64,000 bases of DNA from Dryas octopetala (Eukaryota; Streptophyta; Magnoliopsida; Rosales; Rosaceae): the NCBI GenBank assembly GCA_963921425.1, contig OY992834.1:11701271-11765270 (forward strand), given 5' to 3'. A program made the translations under genes and the position numbers. The notes beneath the pieces were generated by a model. That model worked only from the letters and a program-made list of their open reading frames with translations. It did no database searches and was not told the origin of the DNA. Positions 58,734 to 64,000 of the stretch are shown here, piece by piece (positions within the stretch are counted from its first letter, which is position 1; every line of letters starts with the position of its first letter).

Positions 58734-60697
58734 TTATAAATGTTTTGCCTTCACAATCCGCGGACCTCTACAGCTACGAATTATCCTCCTTACATCCTTT
58801 GCTATACACAGGAAGGCAGAAAACATGGCAATTGACATTGCTGGGTAAATATATATACGATTTGTGCTCACTGATTTTCTCAAAATGATTTCCCTAACAA
58901 GGCCCCATACGATAAGAAGCATACCAAAGAGGCTCATTCTCCCTGGTTTTATAAGACCCATAAGTGCTCCTGCCACTGATAAGTAGCTTCCAACAAGAAC
59001 CTGGTGCAAGCCATAATGAGAATAAGTACAACAGAATGCAATCTACTATGTACTTTGTAAGTACTACTTACTCTCCTTTTGCTCTCATTGAAAATGCTTT
59101 ATTCGCTAGTGCATTTTTTCTTAGTTCATATAGTTTTTGGCTTCAAACAATTTCAAATAGTTTTAGTTTTAGTTTTTTAAATCATTACATTGATTATCTT
59201 TCATCTCTTCCTCTTATCTCCCATTTTCTCCTCTTACACGTGGATTAGTTATATTGCGTGACATGAAGCATGTGTGGCTGATATGGACCTAACACGTGAA
59301 TGAATCGTCTACTTTGATGGTATGTAAAAGTTGGAACATCTAACTCGAAAACAATTGATAACGAGTAGACAGACTTAAAACTTCCATCGCTCAACCTGGG
59401 ACTTAATATTCTTAACAAAAAAGATATGACAGATAAATTCCTTCCCCTAAATTATCCTAATAAAAGTCAAATATGATAAAGGTTTCACCGTTTCAGCAAT
59501 ATCACATAGGAGTTGAGAGAGAAATGCTATGAGCATATATACTAACCTCTAGGCGCTGCAGATCAGAAATTGCAGTGGTTGCCTTTACATTGGTGAACTT
59601 ATGTAACTTCAAACTATTATAGCTTGGGATTGCTTTGTTTTTGACTAATGCATTTGCAACAGCCCCCGGGTAGACCAGTGCCTTCACTACAACTAAAGGA
59701 AATAGTTCACATGCAATCAACTGAGAGGATGTTACCTCTACTGGTGTTCTACATATTCCATCTCTACAGGGGACCCTGGGGAGCAAAGAGAATAATAATA
59801 TGTTAAATCTGTGAAATATATATATATATATATATATATATTCCTTTTGTTATTTCAGGGATGAATTTGGATACGCAGGAAGAATTTGGTGGCATGAGTA
59901 AAATTACAGCCACCACAATAAATCAAAGTTTTTCTGTACCAACTGATATTGCATTGTTCCCCCTTTTAACCCAATTTATTTCTACCAACTAAAGCACTAA
60001 CATTACATCTGCCACATAGTGTTAGAATTTCGAACTTAGTGTTTGTGGTACAGTTACTGCTTTTGAAATAATAATCACATGGTAATGGTTCCCACTTCAG
60101 AGAAGAAAAAACCTTGGTGCTAGTTTGTTTTATTTATGACCATTTTCCAGTAGCTGGCCAATTGATTAAATGCAGCCTAAGTAAATACCAATATAGATGG
60201 TATCAATAAATATATTTAAAATGAATAGAACCCAGATTTCACAAATAAAAAAAAAAAAAAAACATTTTTATAATGCATTTCATATGTTTTAAATTCTAAG
60301 GCATATATATTCAACCCCTTTAAAAAGTGTAACACATCAAAACCAGGGCAAACAAAGATATCGTCTCAGCTTACAAAATTGGGACAATGAGAAGAAAACC
60401 GATATTTATTTCAAGCACACTACGTACTATATACAAATTTCTGATGTGTGAACTCAATTCAATGAGCAAATGTAAAACTGAATATTGTAGAGACATTTGA
60501 ATTTGTTTTCTTTCTTGGGTGTTTCCTATAAAAATGATATTTCAAATTCATGCATCACGAATGATGATTAAGAGAAATTAAAACAGAAGTGCAAATTGTA
60601 ATTACCTGAAAAGAGGAATTTGAAGGATAATGACAAGGAAATATATACAAGAAGCAATGGAAGATATGATGGATGCCCATTTCTTTGAAGAAACCAT
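58734..60697 (-). CDS. Small multi-pass membrane protein of unknown function
   Basis: Exons 60697-60606, 59775-59547 and 59000-58734, with GT-AG and matching phases, encode 195 aa. The ATG at 60697 is in good context (GCCATGG). Hydrophobic segments: residues about 9-30 (SIASCIYFLVIILQIPLF), 48-66 (ACELFPLVVVKALVYPGAVA), 107-123 (VLVGSYLSVAGALMGLI), 129-147 (SLFGMLLIVWGLVREIIL) and 156-175 (IYPAMSIAMFSAFLCIAK). That makes four or five spans, the first a possible signal anchor. A CRDGICRTP motif with two cysteines follows the first segment, possibly lumenal. The tail is basic (RRIIRSCRGPRIVKAKHL). The clean splice phases argue strongly for a real gene, but I do not recognise the family. Confidence 0.82.
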
Positions 60698-61978
60698 GGC
60701 GGGGAAGTTTTTTAAGGATTTCCACAGGATCCGGCACACAAGGGAAAAGGCAAAAGGAACGGAAGTTTTTTAATGCATTTGTTTTTTCAATTAATGTTTT
60801 CCCTTTTTCTTTTCTCTCAACGGTTATTATGTTCGAAGTTAACTCAAATACCAGTCGTGAGAGAAGTTAGAATACGATGGATCAATAATTTCATTCCTTA
60901 AAAAAAAAAAAAAAAAAAAACCAAAAAACCAAAAAATTAAAATAAAATTGGCAAAATGTTTTTTAAGAAACTTAGAAAAGTTACTAATTTAAGGATTGGA
61001 AAAGTCTTTTTGTCTACTTATTTAAAAAACACATTTTTTACAAATAATAATAATGATAATAGGAATATGATCATGTGCCTTGGAAACATGTTCAATTAAA
61101 ACAAATAGAGCTTTAGCAAATTTACAATGCACCTAAGAAGTATTTAACCTACATCCTGATTTTCCCTATACACAGATGTTATTACTGATTTGATTTTCCC
61201 CCTATTTTCCATCTGGATAATTAATGGTATGATAGTGAGACACTAGTCACACTACCACTATGCCTTAAAATAGTTTTGGGTTAATTTTGAGCCTCAAACT
61301 ATTGTCACTCTTTTTTCTAAACAGGTCTCTGAAGCATTTGGCTTCCTTTAACCAAACTGTTAGAGTTCAGTCCCCAAAAATCTTGGAGCCTATGGGTGTG
61401 GTGAATGATTAACCACATGTAGTTCTTGGAATAAAGAGTTTATCAGAGCCAGTTTTGTTGAAGATGAAGCACAAGCAATCAAACTTTAGTGGGATGTGAA
61501 ATCTTAACCAGAAGCAATTCAACCATGTGAGCACTAGTTGGTTACTTGGTTTGTCATGTTTAAGCGAGTCTATATGCCCACAATCAAGGAGAAATATTAA
61601 GATCAAGTGAATTCTAACTAAATAACGACTAGGATAAAGAGTAATGGAGATGAAAGGTTTGTCATTAAGGGCTAATGAGTGCTATTTGCACTCATCATAA
61701 AAGCTGGATCTAACTTTAACCAATAGTGTGTATTTGACAAAGTAGGTATAAGTGAAATCTCTGCATTTAACTATCAACTTCATCATCATGTTATCTGCAG
61801 GGAACTGCTACACATGACATTTTATGCTCATGCAGTCAGAAAGCTACATTATTAAGAAAACTAAGAATAAAGTTATCAATATAACCAGAAACTGAACATG
61901 ATACAATAGTACATAGAGTAACCAAGGAAGAGGGTTGAAGCTGTCAGGTTCATGAGTTAGCAGGTCACGCCGGTTAGG
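60698..61978. other. Intergenic between membrane protein gene and PSF1
   Basis: Promoter of the membrane protein gene on the left part, then an A-run (60900-60920) and AT-rich DNA. The open frame at 61409-61606 (minus) has no recognised domain. The right part is the likely PSF1 3' UTR. Confidence 0.35.
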
Positions 61979-63655
61979 TCAGCCTGTGAGCTCCTCCATC
62001 AAGCCCTATTAGATTTAGTTGAGGACAGTAGTTAGACAGCTAGGAATTTGAAAACCCCAAGCGGATGCAGATTCAAGCTAGAAGGTTAATGAAACGTACC
62101 CGTGAGATGCACTGCTCAGCATCAGTTCGTTTAAGAAAATGCATTGAGTGGCGAGCAAACTTGGCTGTCTTATCACTGCATACTATTCCTTCACCAATGT
62201 CATCAAGGACTCTCACCTTGATGTAGGGATCTTTCGGCGGCACCATATCCTGGCAAACACAAGAACTCAGAATGATAATCTAATTAAATAGAGGAGTCAT
62301 TTTTTACTCTAAAGAACTAGGAAAACATGGCTAGAATTTTTCCTTTGTTAGGCAAACCCATAGGGCATCTACTTAATAATAGGCATATTGCACATTCCGT
62401 ACACCCATGCCATGCGAGTCTAACATGCAGACACTGAGTAATTTAACATGCTTTTTCAGGTGAGGATTCCTTTGGAAAGCTTTTCTAAGTAAAAGTTAGA
62501 AGTCAATATGAAGAACTCAACTGTACATTTAAATTGATGATTTATATGCACCTCAGCAGCTAACATGACAATCATTATTCTTTATAAGAATGTTCTTGCT
62601 TGTGTAGCTACCAATAATATTATGCTTGACAGACCTCCAGATCCTATGATCGCCCAATATAAAATATTTTAAAATTTCTTGCTTTTTCCTGTCATGTTTG
62701 CTTACTCCCCATAATCCTCCTTCACAGTTTTCTCCAGGGTTTCCCATTATGAGCACAAAAGGTTAAAGAGATGTCAGTGAACTTTTAAAATCCAGCATTT
62801 GGTACATAAAGGTTCTGCTTACAAGATCCCAAAAAAAAAAAAAAAATGTTCATCACTGTTATTCACTGAGGCTAAACAGCATTGACCCTAGCATAATCAC
62901 AATATTTTCAACCACAGCACAGTATGCAACAAATTTGGTGCAGCCAACAGGTCTGTAAACTTCTCATTTAAGAAGGAAGCTATTGTCTTCAATTTTGGAA
63001 GTAACCAACAGTCAAGTTTCTCAAATCATTTTCATTAATAACATCTCCATTGTACCCCTCAATTAAAACTATAGAACTTTTCAGTCATTAACGACCAACA
63101 GTCATCTTGCTTGAATCATTTCCGTTATTAACATGTCCATTGAATCAACAACCATCTTAATTGTAATTCACGGGGAATATCCAAATATCATAGAGAAAGA
63201 CTCAATAAATTGAGAGTTTATTTATAATGAAGATTAATTTTAGGGTGTGTAGAGAGAGATTACCACTGCCAAATCAAGTATCACTTTCGACATATACGAT
63301 TTTATAGATGCATAATGATCCTTAAAGTACTTTTTTTCTAAGTCACTGAGCTTCTCTCGAATTTCTTCTGGAATTTCAGACCCCACCTTCCATGTCAGAT
63401 TTCGTAAAATTTCTGCTCGGCTGTACCTGCATGGTTGCAAGAACCATATGCAATAAATAGCTGGTGAAGATGATAAACCTAAAACATACTAATTAGCAAA
63501 GAAGAAGTTTAGTCATATAAATAACACAACAGATAAAAAAGTACAGATATGCCATTAAGCAGCGTTTATTGCGAACTAAAGAGAGGTGGTGGATGAGTGC
63601 CCCATAGTGGTCCTCATTTTTAGCTGTCACATCTAATCCTTCTTCCTGCATTTTC
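61979..63655 (-). CDS. PSF1: GINS complex subunit PSF1, C-terminal part (gene continues past right edge)
   Basis: Exons read from the right: 63655-63545, 63426-63264, 62249-62100 and 62005-61979, all GT-AG with matching phases. They encode KMQEEGLDVTAKNEDHYGAL, LVRNKRCLMAYLYSRAEILR, KVGSEIPEEIREKLSDLEKK, then DMVPPKDPYIKVRVLDDIGE and finally a short exon for GLMEELTG before TGA. These match the known C-terminal two thirds of plant PSF1, including the helical A domain and the small B domain. GINS (Sld5, Psf1-3) joins Cdc45 and MCM2-7 in the replicative CMG helicase in the nucleus. The first exon(s), about 45-50 residues, must lie beyond base 64000; I found no start exon in 63656-64000. Nothing suggests damage. 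Confidence 0.95.
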
Positions 63656-64000
63656 CTGTTTCAACATTGTCATATGAGTTGATTGAGTATGCAAGCCAAA
63701 AGATATATCATGGCATATGGAAACATAAACAGAAACCACAATAGATGCACAGTTTTAGACAATCTTTGAAATGGGAGTTCTCAAAACAAATTCAACAAAC
63801 TATAAATGAATTCCTAAAGAAAGTGCCAGAGTGCCCCTATTACATGATGATCAGGAACTTTGAATGTTGGGACTACCTAACGTCCACAGTCCACACTGAA
63901 AAAGTAAAAGTCTGACTCAACAGAGTATATGTACCAACAAAAGTAAAAGATAACCTCTAGTATTTAGTAAACGCTGTAATATAATATATTCATAGTCTGA

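Noticed and set aside
63656-64000. PSF1 first exon within the window
   Set aside because: No frame on the minus strand there gives the expected family N-terminus with a splice donor, so it is most likely beyond the edge.

Overview
This is a gene-poor, transposon-rich plant nuclear segment. The organism is a flowering plant, most probably a woody eudicot. The evidence is short GT-AG-spliced exons, a phytocyanin with a predicted GPI tail, a plant-type 2-oxoglutarate dioxygenase, plant Mago nashi and PSF1 proteins, and plant hAT, CACTA, Mutator-like, Harbinger-like and LTR elements. Exon boundaries below were derived by hand from splice consensus and reading-frame phase.

Host genes, left to right: (1) the N-terminal half of a protein kinase (minus strand, running off the left edge inside the Gly-rich loop); (2) MAGO, the exon-junction-complex core protein (minus, 3 exons); (3) a uclacyanin-type blue copper protein (minus, 2 exons); (4) a 2-oxoglutarate/Fe(II) dioxygenase (plus, 3 exons); (5) an Asp/Glu racemase-family protein (minus, 2 exons); (6) a small multi-pass membrane protein of unknown function (minus, 3 exons); (7) the C-terminal part of PSF1, a GINS replication subunit (minus, running off the right edge). 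They are ordinary single genes with no operon-like grouping.

The rest is largely mobile DNA, and many elements can be delimited to the base by target-site duplications (TSDs). They are: a solo LTR (2350-3619); a foldback element next to the MAGO promoter (8049-8834); Mutator-like MITEs (8975-9344, 17934-18480); a Harbinger-like element carrying a large trinucleotide repeat (9901-10732); two non-autonomous hAT elements (15831-17428, 28154-30432); a complete hAT element with an intact 692-aa transposase (51299-57217); a truncated LINE tail in the dioxygenase 3' region (24118-24310); three related TA-target MITEs; and a 6.2-kb CACTA element (37390-43583) with a seven-exon TnpA-like gene broken by one in-frame stop. 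The CACTA element sits beside the decayed 3' end of a gypsy-type retrotransposon (about 43600-48344). That remnant carries a 72-bp tandem array and a broken ORF antisense to its LTR.

I saw no CRISPR array, rRNA gene, intact tRNA gene or defence-type gene cluster. The most unusual content is the transposon architecture: the antisense retroelement ORF, the TnpA-only CACTA, tRNA-like pol III boxes inside the hAT element, and an inverted-repeat sequence family that recurs across the window and as a tandem array in the hAT element.
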